DNA from: CALKYB01 sp964510575
GTDB taxonomy: Bacteria > Bdellovibrionota_C > UBA2361 > SZUA-149 > CALKYB01
DNA length: 64,000 nucleotides
Reading direction: 5' to 3'
Assembly: GCA_964510575.1 (NCBI GenBank)
Contig: CAZECN010000015.1
Coordinates: forward strand, 1 to 64,000
A program made the position numbers and the translations under genes. This document shows, piece by piece, positions 28,138 to 37,064 of this stretch. The notes beneath the pieces are model-generated. The model did not search any database, was not told the origin of the DNA, and saw only the letters and a program-made list of their open reading frames with translations. How positions within the stretch are numbered: the first letter of the stretch is position 1; every line of letters begins with the position of its first letter.

Positions 28138-28800
28138 ATGCCTGTAATTACAGATAGTTCAAGTTTATTAAGCCAAGGCGGGCCTACCATAGTTCCTCTT
28201 ATGGTTTGCTCCGTCCTAGCTCTCGCAATAGTAATTGAGAGGTTTATTTTTGGACCGAAAAAGGAGCGTTTAGTCCCCAGTGGCTTTCGTTCTCAAGCCC
28301 TTGGGCTTATTGAAGAAGCAAGGCATGAGCAAGTTTTAGGTCTCTGCTCAGGTGAGAACTCCGCCGCTGCCTCGATTGTAGAGACTGCTATCCAAGCCAG
28401 TCACTTAACCCGTGGCGAAATAGAGAGCACCTTAGAGAGTAAAGGAAGAGCATTATGCTCCAGACTAGACCGCTATACAGACGCACTAGGTACGATTGCC
28501 TCTATCGCTCCGCTCCTTGGACTTCTTGGAACTGTCTTTGGGATGATTGAAATATTTCAAGTTATTTCCGCAGAAGGTGCGGGAGATGCGCAAAAACTTG
28601 CTGGCGGAATTTCTCAAGCCTTGATTTCCACCGCCGTAGGATTAACAGTTGCCATTCCAAGTTTGATTTTTTCACGATTTTTTAAAAAGAAACATCTTCA
28701 AGCCGCTGAAGTGCTCGAAGAATTCGCTGTTGAAGTTTTAACGGCTGTAGAAAAAGCTAAGCCGAGCCCTGTAGAAGCTAGAGTTGGAAATGAAGTTTAG
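28138..28800 (+). CDS. MotA/TolQ/ExbB proton channel protein
   Basis: A 220-residue inner-membrane channel subunit that uses proton flow to energise an outer-membrane or cell-wall process. Three membrane helices are visible: PTIVPLMVCSVLALAIVIE, a central TIASIAPLLGLLGTVFGMIE (the family hallmark) and ALISTAVGLTVAIPSLIF. The start is ambiguous. ATG at 28138 (MPVITDSS) gives a normal length; an upstream in-frame start at 28060 would overlap lnt. Neither has a good ribosome-binding site. It overlaps the exbD-like gene. No tolA, tolB or tonB is in the window, so TolQ and ExbB cannot be told apart. Confidence 0.88.
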   Translation: MPVITDSSSLLSQGGPTIVPLMVCSVLALAIVIERFIFGPKKERLVPSGFRSQALGLIEEARHEQVLGLCSGENSAAASIVETAIQASHLTRGEIESTLESKGRALCSRLDRYTDALGTIASIAPLLGLLGTVFGMIEIFQVISAEGAGDAQKLAGGISQALISTAVGLTVAIPSLIFSRFFKKKHLQAAEVLEEFAVEVLTAVEKAKPSPVEARVGNEV

Positions 28801-29185
28801 TCAGAGCCAAAGTCTGGAAACTCCAGAGATTAACATTACTCCTTTAGTGGACATTGTCTTTCTCCTTCTAATTTTCTTTATGGTTTCTTCCAGGTTTACT
28901 GACGAAACCTCGCTAAAAGTAAACCTACCAGAGTCAGGCTCCGGCAAAACGCTTAGCCAAACTGTAAATACTATTCTAAGCATCACAGCAAGTGGCGAAG
29001 TATTTCTGGGCGATCAAGCTGTGAAAAAATCTGAACTCTCTAAAGAACTAGCGAAACTAAAAGAACAACCATTGATAATTAAAGCAGACGAGGGAGTTGC
29101 CCACGGCCAAGTGGTTGAAGCTCTCGATATGGCGAAATCTGCTGGTATATCCAAGGCTTCTATCGCTACAAATCAGTCCAAATAA
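28790..29185 (+). CDS. ExbD/TolR family protein
   Basis: A 131-residue partner of the proton channel before it: one N-terminal membrane helix with the essential aspartate (INITPLVDIVFLLLIFFM) and a periplasmic domain with the family pattern SITASGEVFLGDQ and PLIIKADEGVAHGQVVEALD. The gene overlaps the channel gene by 11 bases (ATG 28790; an in-frame TTG at 28784 is the alternative). The two subunits form a fixed complex in known systems. An intrinsic-terminator-like hairpin follows directly. Confidence 0.92.
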   Translation: MKFSQSQSLETPEINITPLVDIVFLLLIFFMVSSRFTDETSLKVNLPESGSGKTLSQTVNTILSITASGEVFLGDQAVKKSELSKELAKLKEQPLIIKADEGVAHGQVVEALDMAKSAGISKASIATNQSK

Positions 29186-29188
29186 TAG

Positions 29189-29210
29189 GAAACCTACCTC
29201 AGGTTTCTTT
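29189..29210 (+). terminator. Intrinsic terminator after exbB-exbD
   Basis: A perfect 7-bp stem, GAAACCT/AGGTTTC with loop ACCTC, followed by TTT, starts 4 bases after the exbD stop. It is short and AT-rich, so probably a weak terminator. Confidence 0.5.
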
Positions 29211-29283
29211 CAACAAGGATTGCAAGTAAAGTCTTGCATCAGCTCTTTTCCAAAACCTCAGTTCAGTAGATTAAAATTTAGAG

Positions 29284-29310
29284 CCCTCTAATTCCATAGA
29301 GGGTTTCTCT
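29284..29310 (+). terminator. Second intrinsic terminator before the Nudix gene
   Basis: A 7-bp stem, CCCTCTA/TAGAGGG with loop ATTCCA, followed by TTTCTCT. It lies 30 bases before the Nudix start and could either stop read-through from exbBD or act in the Nudix leader. Confidence 0.5.
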
Positions 29311-29339
29311 GCTCCGTTTTACAACCAAGAGGTTTTATC

Positions 29340-29888
29340 ATGATCGCACAAGAAGATAGTCCACTCAATGTACCCAAAGCCATAAAAGTCTTCACTGGGA
29401 AGTTTAGAACCGTGGTTCGAGTGATATACAAAAACTTGCATTACGAGTTTCTGCAAAGCCATGATTCTGTGAAGGTCTTGGCTGTTAGACCAGATGACTC
29501 GATAGCTCTCGTCAAACAAGCTAGGCCAGCAATTAAGCGAAGTACGATCGAAATTCCTGGTGGAGCTATCGAGCAGGGTGAAGAACCACTTGATGCAGCC
29601 AAGAGAGAACTAAAAGAGGAAACTGGTGTTACCGCTAGTCGCTGGGACGAACTCCTTCTTCCCACTGCCAACAGCCCTGGTCAGAGCACGGAAAGGAGCT
29701 ACTTGTTTCTTGCTAGAAATCTAGAGGTTGGTCCTCCAGAAAGAGAAGCTTCAGAGCAAGGCATGGAGCACTACTGGCTTCCAGCTGAAGAATACGAACA
29801 AGGCTTTGTATCAGGAATTTATGATGATTTGGTGTCATACGCAGCAGTCGTAACTTATCTGCGTAACATCGGTAAATTTCAATCTTGA
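29340..29888 (+). CDS. Nudix hydrolase, ADP-ribose pyrophosphatase type
   Basis: A 182-residue cytosolic hydrolase of nucleoside diphosphate derivatives. The complete Nudix box is present (about 75-97): GGAIEQGEEPLDAAKRELKE continuing ETGV, fitting G-x5-E-x7-R-E-U-x-E-E-x-G-U. The preceding VLAVRPDDSIALVKQARPA and the IEIPGG segment are typical of the ADP-ribose/GDP-mannose pyrophosphatase (NudF/YffH) branch. The ATG at 29340 has AGAGG 8 bases upstream. No operon partner. Substrate by family only. Confidence 0.88.
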   Translation: MIAQEDSPLNVPKAIKVFTGKFRTVVRVIYKNLHYEFLQSHDSVKVLAVRPDDSIALVKQARPAIKRSTIEIPGGAIEQGEEPLDAAKRELKEETGVTASRWDELLLPTANSPGQSTERSYLFLARNLEVGPPEREASEQGMEHYWLPAEEYEQGFVSGIYDDLVSYAAVVTYLRNIGKFQS

Positions 29889-29891
29889 GCT

Positions 29892-29942
29892 TTTAAAATA
29901 AAAAGAGGGCCTATTCGTTTTAGATATACGAATAGCCCTCTT
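29892..29942 (-). terminator. Strong intrinsic terminator on the minus strand
   Basis: A long stem at 29903-29942 (AAGAGGGC and TATTCGT arms with one bulged base) is followed, on the minus strand only, by TTTTTATTTT. On the plus strand no T-run follows, so it serves a minus-strand transcript even though the adjacent Nudix gene is plus-strand. That transcript must start in the gap 29943-30239. Confidence 0.7.
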
Positions 29943-30091
29943 AAGAGTAAATTGAGGTTTTTCTAAGGTTTATAAACTAGAGAAACTCTCAACCCAAAGC
30001 TTCTATCTGACTAACGGAAACCCTTGGGGCTTTTCTGCCCCTAGCTTTCTTTCCCTAGTTCAATTTGATAACTCTTATCTCAATAAAGAGG
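29896..30091 (-). ncRNA. Candidate structured small RNA, 6S-like rod
   Basis: The gap folds into one long interrupted hairpin. Paired blocks, outer to inner: 29943-29948 with 30071-30076 (AAGAGT/ACTCTT); 29949-29954 with 30061-30066 (AAATTG/CAATTT); 29975-29985 with 30050-30060 (11 bp, one wobble on the minus strand); 29996-30001 with 30043-30048 (AAAGCT/AGCTTT); and the apical GGGGC/GCCCC at 30026-30041. Large one-sided bulges of about 20 and 10 bases separate them. The minus strand ends in the terminator at 29892-29942, whose inner arm can also pair with 30086-30091. Rod shape with a big asymmetric bulge and a length near 155-195 nt resembles 6S RNA, but I cannot confirm the family. No conserved reading frame. 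Confidence 0.5.
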
Positions 30092-30239
30092 ATGGTCTGT
30101 GTTTATATAGGCCCTAGGTTTTATTTTTTATCATTTCACTTGAGTAGATATTCATAACTCAGGGCCCTCGCAACAGAATGATTCACATCATAAGTTGTTA
30201 GGGCACCGAGAGGTGAAATTTTTTTCAGAGGTTATATCC

Positions 30240-31031
30240 ATGAATTCATCAATAAACGAAATACGTAAGGCTAAAAGTGTTTTAGTCGATGGAGTAATTC
30301 CCGGCACAATAGCTTATCAGGTAGCAAAAACTTTTCTATTGACAGGAGAAGTGGAAACTTTGATTTTTTCCGCTCATGACGAAAAGCTTCTTTCGACTGC
30401 GGTCAAAAATCTAGAAGCTGAAACTGAGTCTGACAATTTCATCCATCACGTGGCTGACTACGCAGATTCTAATCAAGTGGAAGAATTAGCTAGTTTTGTG
30501 CTCTCTCATGTTGAAGAATCATTAGGCATAGTCTGCTTTTGTGCTGGAGTAACGAAATCTAATCCAATCACTGGCGATATTGAGAAGAGTAGACGGATTT
30601 TTGATATTAACGTTTTTGCGCAGCGACAACTACTAAGTAAATTTGTTCCTGGAATGAAGAAAAGGGAATTTGGTCATTTGATGGCATTGGGTTCCTCCCA
30701 AGCATTTTATGGAACTCCCGAGCTAGGAGATTACGCGGCGTCAAAATCTGCCCTTATGTCCTATATGAGAACAGCAGCAGTTGAACTAGGTCGAGACGGT
30801 ATAAAAACTAAGTGCATAGTTCCAGGGATGGTTGAAGTCGATCGAATTGACCCAGAGTTAGTTCAAAGGACAGCAAATATTCTGCCCTCTGGAAAGAGCA
30901 CTAAAGCTGAAGAGATTGCAAATTTGGCAATTAGTTTACTGTCACCAACTTTTGACAGTTTAGGATCTCAGATTTTCTTCGATGGAAATAGAAGCTTACT
31001 CAGCCCTGGTGGGACTGTCGCTCTTAACTAG
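30240..31031 (+). CDS. Short-chain dehydrogenase/reductase family protein
   Basis: A 263-residue SDR-fold protein. The ATG at 30240 is preferred (AGAGG 9 bases upstream); an in-frame start at 30195 adds 15 residues. The catalytic Ser-Tyr-Lys set is present: GSSQAFYG, then DYAASK. VCFCAGV stands for the usual NNAG stretch and IVPGMVEVD for the PG motif. The N-terminal cofactor loop is odd: SVLVDGVIPGTIAYQVA lacks the classical TGxxxGIG, so NAD(P) binding may differ or be poor. Substrate unknown. It is separated from the Nudix gene by the structured RNA region and converges with eno. Confidence 0.8.
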   Translation: MNSSINEIRKAKSVLVDGVIPGTIAYQVAKTFLLTGEVETLIFSAHDEKLLSTAVKNLEAETESDNFIHHVADYADSNQVEELASFVLSHVEESLGIVCFCAGVTKSNPITGDIEKSRRIFDINVFAQRQLLSKFVPGMKKREFGHLMALGSSQAFYGTPELGDYAASKSALMSYMRTAAVELGRDGIKTKCIVPGMVEVDRIDPELVQRTANILPSGKSTKAEEIANLAISLLSPTFDSLGSQIFFDGNRSLLSPGGTVALN

Positions 31032-31171
31032 CCGGAAAAACATACGAAAAGAAAACTTGATGTAAAAAAGGGGTCAGTCAGAAGGTTAAAAATAATTTTT
31101 GCCTCCCGAGTGCCCCCTCTTAAGCCCAATGATAAAAATACTAAAAGGGCATTTTTGGTAAAGTCGAATAC

Positions 31172-32458
31172 TTAGACCTTAAAAGGACTAACGTATTCCG
31201 CCTTATCTCCGAGAATACTTTCGATCCAAAGAAGTCGATTGTATTTGGAAATTCTCTCTCCGCGACACATGGAACCAGTTTTAATCTGACCTGCGTTAGT
31301 AGCAACAGCAAGGTCAGAAATAGTCGTGTCAGACGTTTCACCAGAGCGATGAGAAATTACATTGGTAAAGCCAGCAGCTTCAGCAGTCTTAATCGCGTCC
31401 AATGTCTCGGAAAGTGACCCAATTTGATTAAGTTTAATCAAAACTGAGTTACCTGCTTTTTCCTCGATACCACGCTTTACTCGCTCACTGTTGGTTACAA
31501 AAAGATCATCCCCTACAAGCTGCTGCCTGTCTCCGATCTTAGAAGTAAGTTCGACCCAACCATTCCAATCATTCTCATCAAGTCCGTCTTCGATGCTGAC
31601 AATCGGATAATTTGAAATCCAGTCCTCATACATTGCAACCATTTCGCCTGAATTTCTTGGATCCTCTCCGGACTTTTCAAACTTGTAAGTTACGTTGTCA
31701 CCCACTTCATCAGTAAGCTCACTTGCGGCAACATCAAGAGCCAGTGCAATTTGCTCACCTGGCTTATAGCCGGCACGCTCAATTGCTCTGATCAAAAAAT
31801 CAAAAGCTAGCTTCATTGACTCAAGGCGAGGAGCGTAGCCTCCCTCGTCCCCAACACCAGTGTCATAGCCGTCGTCTTTCAGTAGAGCACCTAGGGCATG
31901 AAAAGTTTCAGTTGCCGCTCTTACCCCTTCTGAAAAAGTAGGAAGACCATGAGGAACCAACATGAACTCTTGAATATCAAGACTGTTGTTTGCGTGAGCC
32001 CCACCATTAATTACATTGACCAAAGGCACTGGAAGGCGCACCGCTTGGTCACCCCCAAGAAGCTGAAAAAGCTCTTTTCCTTGAGAGATAGCAGCAGCTT
32101 TAGAAGAGGCTAAGCTAACTCCAAGAATAGCATTCGCGCCCAGGCTAGACTTGTTTGGAGTTCCATCAAGGTCGATCATCGCCTGGTCAATAGCTGCCTG
32201 GTCGCTGGCATCCATGCCTTTTAGCTTAGGAGCGATTTTCGAAGTCACATTTGCAACCGCGTTGTTAACTCCTTTTCCAAGATAAAGGCCATTACCGTCT
32301 CGCAACTCAACTGCTTCAAACTCCCCTGTGGAAGCTCCAGACGGAACACTTGCTCTGCCGGTTGAACCATCCGCCAACTCACACTCTACCGCCACAGTAG
32401 GGTTTCCTCTAGAGTCCAATACTTGAATCGACCTAAGTTCTTTAATCTCGCTAGCCAT
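31172..32458 (-). CDS. eno: Enolase
   Basis: A 428-residue glycolytic enzyme converting 2-phosphoglycerate to phosphoenolpyruvate. The sequence is canonical from ARQ-type opening ([17 protein letters not shown]) through [41 protein letters not shown] and the catalytic KLNQ lysine. Magnesium ligands lie in [16 protein letters not shown] and [12 protein letters not shown] start at 32458, with AGGAGAA just upstream on the minus strand. It is divergent from ftsB, with about 250 bases between; eno and ftsB are neighbours in many proteobacteria, though usually on the same strand. Confidence 0.97.
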   Translation of the reverse strand: MASEIKELRSIQVLDSRGNPTVAVECELADGSTGRASVPSGASTGEFEAVELRDGNGLYLGKGVNNAVANVTSKIAPKLKGMDASDQAAIDQAMIDLDGTPNKSSLGANAILGVSLASSKAAAISQGKELFQLLGGDQAVRLPVPLVNVINGGAHANNSLDIQEFMLVPHGLPTFSEGVRAATETFHALGALLKDDGYDTGVGDEGGYAPRLESMKLAFDFLIRAIERAGYKPGEQIALALDVAASELTDEVGDNVTYKFEKSGEDPRNSGEMVAMYEDWISNYPIVSIEDGLDENDWNGWVELTSKIGDRQQLVGDDLFVTNSERVKRGIEEKAGNSVLIKLNQIGSLSETLDAIKTAEAAGFTNVISHRSGETSDTTISDLAVATNAGQIKTGSMCRGERISKYNRLLWIESILGDKAEYVSPFKV

Positions 32459-32710
32459 TTCTTCTCCTAGAAAATAAATCTAAGCTATTTTTCCTACATT
32501 AAATAAAAGCTTGGTTTTGCTTTAAGTAGGCTGAAACAATTTATGTTCATCCTGCTTAAAGACAAAGCTCCATACAAAATACTTAACTTATCAGTCACTT
32601 GCAGCCTAGATTTCTAATGCAAAGAAATCCCAGCTTCTGTACAATAAGCCCTCAAAGTGCGTTAGACCCAAATCTCTCGCAACCTCAATTTTACTTTGGT
32701 CGAATTACAA

Positions 32711-33115
32711 ATGAGCGTCGTAGAAAGAAAGAACCGAATCACAAGAGCTACCACTAAGCATGGTGGAGGAATCGGTACGCGTAACGTTCAAAAGACTCAC
32801 AACAGTAACAGACCAAAACCTTCCACTGCTAGAGCCAACTACTTTCTGGATCTGCTCACCCCTATGATTCTGATGGGGCTTGCCGGCCTAGTCTTCTATT
32901 TCAGCCTAACAGGGACCCATGGCCTACTATACCTCGATAAATTAAACAATCAGCTCCAGAGAATTTCATCTGAAAATAAGGCCCTAGAGCAGGAAATTAA
33001 CGTTCTAGAGCAAAATATTCACTCTATTAACTCCGAAGGCTTTTATCTCGAGAAAAAGGCCCGTGAGGAGCTCGGTCTTTCCAAAAAAGGAGAGACAATA
33101 TACCTTTTCAACTAA
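32711..33115 (+). CDS. ftsB: FtsB/DivIC septum formation initiator
   Basis: A 134-residue bitopic cell-division protein. A basic, polar cytosolic N-terminus (about 45 residues, longer than in most FtsB proteins) precedes one membrane helix (PMILMGLAGLVFYFSL). A periplasmic leucine-zipper coiled coil follows (LNNQLQRISSENKALEQEI), then the conserved FYLEKKAREELGLSKKGE segment that contacts FtsL and FtsQ. ATG at 32711 is preferred; an in-frame TTG lies at 32696. It sits between eno and the DciA-like gene. Confidence 0.88.
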   Translation: MSVVERKNRITRATTKHGGGIGTRNVQKTHNSNRPKPSTARANYFLDLLTPMILMGLAGLVFYFSLTGTHGLLYLDKLNNQLQRISSENKALEQEINVLEQNIHSINSEGFYLEKKAREELGLSKKGETIYLFN

Positions 33116-33162
33116 TCAGCAGCGATTAGCATTTAATCATAGTCAGCACATACTTTAGACAG

Positions 33163-33522
33163 ATGGCTTTCAGAAGTAGAAAATCAGAACACATCGGTAA
33201 TATTCTTGAAAACTCCTTTCCGCTAAAACGGCTTCAAGGAAAGCTTGGGCAGTATAAAGGATTTTCAAATTGGGAAGAAATAGCTGGTGAGAAGTTCTTT
33301 CCTGTTACTCGACCGGAACGCATTTCTCAAAGTGGGGTACTTGTTGTTAAAGTGATTGATGCTGCCTGGATACAGGAACTAGAAATGCACAAGCTCGAGC
33401 TAATCGAGAGATACAACTCCAACGAAAACACTGGCGTGATCAACGATATTCGCTTCGTTCCTGGAAATCCTAGGGAATTCAAGCTGTTTCAGGAACAAAG
33501 AAAGAAAAAAGTTGGAGAATAG
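33163..33522 (+). CDS. DUF721/DciA-like protein
   Basis: A 119-residue DciA-family protein, related to the loader of the replicative helicase in bacteria lacking DnaC. It shows the family pattern: a short helix with PLKRLQGKLGQY, then WEEIAGEKFFPVTRPERI, then GVLVVKVIDAAWIQELEMHK, followed by a basic tail (QEQRKKK). The N-terminus starts MAFRSRKSEHIG. It ends 4 bases before the tyrS GTG start, so the two are probably co-translated. Confidence 0.8.
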   Translation: MAFRSRKSEHIGNILENSFPLKRLQGKLGQYKGFSNWEEIAGEKFFPVTRPERISQSGVLVVKVIDAAWIQELEMHKLELIERYNSNENTGVINDIRFVPGNPREFKLFQEQRKKKVGE

Positions 33523-33526
33523 AAAA

Positions 33527-34840
33527 GTGCCAACCAAGTCTCCATCCGACCATCCAACCAATCTATTTAAAGAACTTAAGCAACGAGGTCTTGTTCAAGA
33601 CTTATCGGACCAAAAACAGATAGAAAAAGAACTTGGAGAAGGAAACCTAACTTTTTACTGCGGCTTTGACCCAACTTCAGACAGCTTGCATGTTGGAAGC
33701 CTTCTACCACTAACAATGATGAAGCGTCTTCAAGCTGCGGGCCATAAGCCACTAGCCTTAGTTGGCTCTGGCACAGGCATGATTGGAGACCCTTCCGGCA
33801 AGTCAGAAGAGAGAGTTCTGCTGGGAGCAGATCAAATTAGCGCCAATATTTCTGGAATTAGTGCTCAAATTCAAACTTTGCTTGGAGATAACTTCGAGCT
33901 AGTTGAAAATGGAAACTGGTTAGCAGGCTTAAAGCTAGTAGAATTTTTGCGAGACGTTGGTAAGCATTTCAGCGTTAACCAGATGATGGCCAAAGATTCC
34001 GTCAAGTCTCGACTGGAGAATCGGGAACAAGGCATCAGCTATACCGAGTTCAGCTATATGCTTCTTCAGGCTTATGATTTCTACCACCTGTATCAAGAGA
34101 AAGGCTGCAGACTACAAATCGGTGGCTCTGACCAGTGGGGAAATATCACTGAAGGAATAGAGTTGATTAGAAGAAAAACCTCAGGTGACGAAAAGGACCA
34201 AAACAACAAAGCGCTGGGTTTTACATTTCCTCTTTTAACTACTTCTAGTGGCGCCAAATTTGGTAAAACAGAAAAAGGAGCAGTTTGGTTAAGCGCAGAG
34301 CGCACTAGCCCTTACGAGTTTTATCAATACTGGATAAATCAGCCCGATCAGGATGCTCTAAAGATGCTTAACTTCTTTAGCTTTAAGGGCATGGGAGAAA
34401 TTGCTGAGCTACAGTCAGAGCACGAAAAAAGTCCTCAAAAGAGAATTGCTCAAAAGGCATTAGCTGAAGAACTAACTAGCATAGTTCATGGCCCTGAAGA
34501 AGTAAAAAAGGCAGAAACAGCAGCTCAGGTATTTTTTGGTGGAAGCGTCACTGACCTACCTGGCGAGACTTTGGTTGAGATATTTTCTGACGTACCCTCA
34601 AGCTCCCTTTCGAAATCAGATCTCGAAGGTGGAATTGATATAGTCGATCTGCTTGTAAGCTCCGAGCTAGAAAAGTCCAAAGGTGCTGCCAAACGTTCCA
34701 TTTCAGGTGGCGGGGTTTACCTAAACAATCAACGGGTTGAAGATGCTGAATTAAAAGTAACTTCCCAAGATCTAGTTGACAGTATGGTGCTAATACTAAG
34801 GCTCGGAAAAAAGAAATACCACCTAGTTCGAGTAGCCTAA
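33527..34840 (+). CDS. tyrS: Tyrosyl-tRNA synthetase
   Basis: A 437-residue class I synthetase charging tRNA-Tyr. The GTG at 33527 is the best start because TTGGAG lies 9 bases upstream; a TTG at 33512 is in frame but has no such site. The class I signatures are FDPTSDSLHVGSLLPL (HIGH-type) and KFGKTEKG (KMSKS-type, where the second half is TEKG). QIGGSDQWGNI is the tyrosine-specific active-site loop, and a C-terminal S4 RNA-binding domain (AAKRSISGGGVYLNNQRV) is present. Length and order are those of the bacterial TyrS long form. Confidence 0.95.
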   Translation: MPTKSPSDHPTNLFKELKQRGLVQDLSDQKQIEKELGEGNLTFYCGFDPTSDSLHVGSLLPLTMMKRLQAAGHKPLALVGSGTGMIGDPSGKSEERVLLGADQISANISGISAQIQTLLGDNFELVENGNWLAGLKLVEFLRDVGKHFSVNQMMAKDSVKSRLENREQGISYTEFSYMLLQAYDFYHLYQEKGCRLQIGGSDQWGNITEGIELIRRKTSGDEKDQNNKALGFTFPLLTTSSGAKFGKTEKGAVWLSAERTSPYEFYQYWINQPDQDALKMLNFFSFKGMGEIAELQSEHEKSPQKRIAQKALAEELTSIVHGPEEVKKAETAAQVFFGGSVTDLPGETLVEIFSDVPSSSLSKSDLEGGIDIVDLLVSSELEKSKGAAKRSISGGGVYLNNQRVEDAELKVTSQDLVDSMVLILRLGKKKYHLVRVA

Positions 34841-36049
34841 GCTCTACCTCTTAGAAGTTACCGAAACTGTCCATCTGGTCAGGTATTTGTAACTAATCCT
34901 CAAAAAGAAGGCTTAGAGTTAGAAACAAAGACTGAAGAGTTTAATGTCTCGCAGGGGAGCGGCCGAACGGCAGTCTCCCCAAAAAGTGTTAAGGAGTTTA
35001 GAAGGGGGAGACAAAATAGTTAAAAATGATTGTTAGATTAACCAATATCATTTGTCTCATATTTTCCCCTGTAGCTTAATGGAATTGTTACAACTTTTAC
35101 AACAGGTACAAATGAGGGGCCTACAAGCTAACAATCAATACTTGTAGGTTGCATTCTGAGTAGCTAACACCGCTTTGGGGTCTTAGGTACCAGCAGTTAC
35201 GAAGTCAGCGTGTCGGTATGGGGCAAGAGCATGCGCACCATAATCGATAGCTGGAGATTTTCGCAAATTCATAGCGTTCTCCTGAGGTTGAATAAAGTCC
35301 AAGCTTATTATCGCTGATAAGCAAAACTGAACAGCGTATACAGAGCAAATATGTCGAAATAGCTCGCGATAACATAAAAGCCCGAGAAAACAGAAGCTCT
35401 TTCTGCTCCCTAGGGCTTCAATGCTAAAAGATTACAAGCAAACTAATTTTCGCAAATGAAAATAAAAAACGATTTAAAACCTTCACTATTTTGTTTCCCT
35501 TAGCAAATAATTAAAATTGCCAAGAGAAACCAACTCGCTTCTACTCTTGCTAAAATCAAATGTTACTTCAAAACCATTAGCTTTTTTGTTTCCCTAAGTC
35601 AAAGCTTGGAATTGAATATCTGGATTTGTATTTTAAGGAATTAGATGAAGCTCAATGCAGCTTCTCCTGGTGATAAAATATGCTAGTTATAAAATTTAGA
35701 GCTTGAGAGTGAACTCTTTAAAACTCCCTTCCTCAATGTCCATCTTCTTAGAGCTAAAGGAATATGTGAATGCTTCGGAGGAGAAAGTGCCTTTTCTTAA
35801 ATCCAACGGTGAGCCTTAATTGGAAGTTCACCACATAACTCGAATAGTTGACAATGGCTGAACCATCCAGCGAAAATGGCTGGCCTTTGTCCCACACCTC
35901 ACGGCAAGATTCATCACGGTGAAGATCGAAAAGAAATTAATCAGTTGCTTTTAGAGAAGGTTAGTTTCACTGAGTAGGTGAGTTTAAATTAAACCAGAGG
36001 AGAGCAGTTTGAAACAAAAAAATACCTTCGCTCACACCCTGGATAAAGC
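34841..36049. other. Hairpin-rich intergenic region
   Basis: No credible long gene in 1.2 kb. Clear inverted repeats: GGGGAG/CTCCCC with an inner GCC/GGC (34954-34980); GAGACAAA/TTTGTCTC (35008-35058) enclosing a second partial stem; CCTACAAG/CTTGTAGG (35120-35148); and AAGCCC/GGGCTT with an inner CAGAA/TTCTG (35378-35418). A near-duplicate TTTGTTTCCC(T)TAAG occurs around 35490 and 35585. A 33-codon frame at 35876-35977 (MAGLCPTPHGKI...) has a protein-like composition but no ribosome-binding site, so it may be a gene remnant. The function of the region is unknown. Confidence 0.6.
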
Positions 36050-36430
36050 TTAAGAGAATAATGTAATCTCAATTGATTCGCCGAACAAAGCCGTATGGAC
36101 TTCATTTGATAGATCGATAATTCTAGAGGCTAAAGCTTTTGGCTCAGGTGCTGAGAGTCCAGTCAGCCTAAGGACAAAAAGCATTTGATGCTCGAGTAGT
36201 CTTGGTAGTTTTGTCCAGCAAACACTAAGTTCTTGAGTATCTTTAGGGTTAATGCCGGCTTCAAGCTCTGAGATACATTGACCAAGAGCTTCGCGTGATG
36301 CAAAAATACTATCAGCCCAATTGCCTGGAAAGTTTTTAATCCTGAATTTACCTAATGTCTCGAGTTTTTCGTCCATTTGTTTTAGTAAGCCAACGAGGTC
36401 TGACTTAATCTTACTGTCTATAATTGACAT
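36050..36430 (-). CDS. Hypothetical protein, 126 aa
   Basis: I do not recognise it. The ATG at 36430 has AGGATGAG 4-11 bases upstream, a plausible ribosome-binding site. The predicted protein is mainly helical and soluble: a charged N-terminal helix (SDLVGLLKQMDEKLETL), a middle helix with AAxx-like SREALGQCISELEAG, and a long amphipathic C-terminal region (HQMLFVLRLTGL, then ALASRIIDLSNEV). No signal peptide or known motif. It is alone in a 2.4 kb stretch of hairpin-rich non-coding DNA, so it could be accessory. It could also be a spurious frame, but composition and start site favour a real gene. Confidence 0.5.
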   Translation of the reverse strand: MSIIDSKIKSDLVGLLKQMDEKLETLGKFRIKNFPGNWADSIFASREALGQCISELEAGINPKDTQELSVCWTKLPRLLEHQMLFVLRLTGLSAPEPKALASRIIDLSNEVHTALFGESIEITLFS

Positions 36431-36652
36431 CTGCTCATCCTGGTTTAAGGACCTGAGCTCACAAGAATAAACTCAAGTCCCTAAACTACCGAAAAAAGCA
36501 GTTAATAATACAAAACCTTGGCACAGCTCCCCTCAACTAGGTTTAAGAAACTTAATTGAGGAGTCTGGTAAATCTACTTTGGAAAATAAATCTTTAAGAG
36601 CAGCCAATATCAAATCAAACTCTTTTTAAAAAATCAACTTAAGGATGGTTTA

Positions 36653-36865
36653 TACCCTGTCTACTTGAAATTTCGGCTTTTCCTATACTTGTCGTAAAGG
36701 GGTATAAGCAGTGCGTAGCACTGCCAAAAAACAAATTTACTGAAACCAGAAATATGCCTGCAAGAGCGAAGCTCTTGACAAGAAAAGATAGAATTCTAGC
36801 ATTTTTAGTGTGTTTTATTATTTTCTTGCGAAGCTAGGCTTCACTGCATACTTTTAGACAGGGTA
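36653..36865. repeat. Small element with 11-bp terminal inverted repeats and internal hairpins
   Basis: The ends are perfect inverted repeats: TACCCTGTCTA (36653-36663) and TAGACAGGGTA (36855-36865). Inside are three short hairpins with 3-base loops: GCAGTGC/GCACTGC (36708-36724, loop GTA), CAAGAGC/GCTCTTG (36761-36777, loop GAA) and GAAGC/GCTTC (36830-36842, loop TAG). The 213-bp size and the inverted ends suggest a non-autonomous mobile element (MITE). I see no obvious target-site duplication and no transposase in the window. The rest of 36431-36652 shows nothing notable. Confidence 0.55.
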
Positions 36866-36902
36866 ACGGGGAGCAAATGCTAAACACATTTGTTTTATAG
36901 TC

Positions 36903-36943
36903 CTACGTCAGGCTATTTCTTGCTCCGCAAGAGCCAGACGTAG
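36903..36943. repeat. Three-tier hairpin
   Basis: Nested stems CTACGTC/GACGTAG, GGCT/AGCC and CTTGC/GCAAG with the three-base loop TCC. Nearly the whole 41 bases can pair. It lies just beyond the element at 36653-36865 and shares its style of tiny-loop palindromes. No T-run follows, so it is not an ordinary terminator. Confidence 0.6.
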
Positions 36944-36969
36944 TCTAATGGCTTTGCTTACGCTAAGCT

Positions 36970-37028
36970 TATACTGAAACCTCCTGGAAGCTTTAGCCAA
37001 ACACGAAATTTACAGTGGTTTCAGTATA
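36970..37028. repeat. 12-bp perfect inverted repeat pair
   Basis: TATACTGAAACC (36970-36981) and GGTTTCAGTATA (37017-37028) bound a 59-bp unit. The inner ten bases TACTGAAACC occur a third time at 36738-36747, inside the neighbouring element, which links the two structures. Confidence 0.6.
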
Positions 37029-37064
37029 TAAGAAAGAGAAAAGAAAGAGTTTAAAAAATCAAGA

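Noticed and set aside
35066..35122. tRNA-like pattern (CCCCTGTAGCTTAATGG ... GAGGGG)
   Set aside because: It begins like a D-arm, but the span is only about 55 bases and no T-arm or proper anticodon stem fits.
36653..36865. Insertion sequence
   Set aside because: Inverted ends are present, but there is no transposase frame and no clear target duplication; kept only as a possible miniature element.
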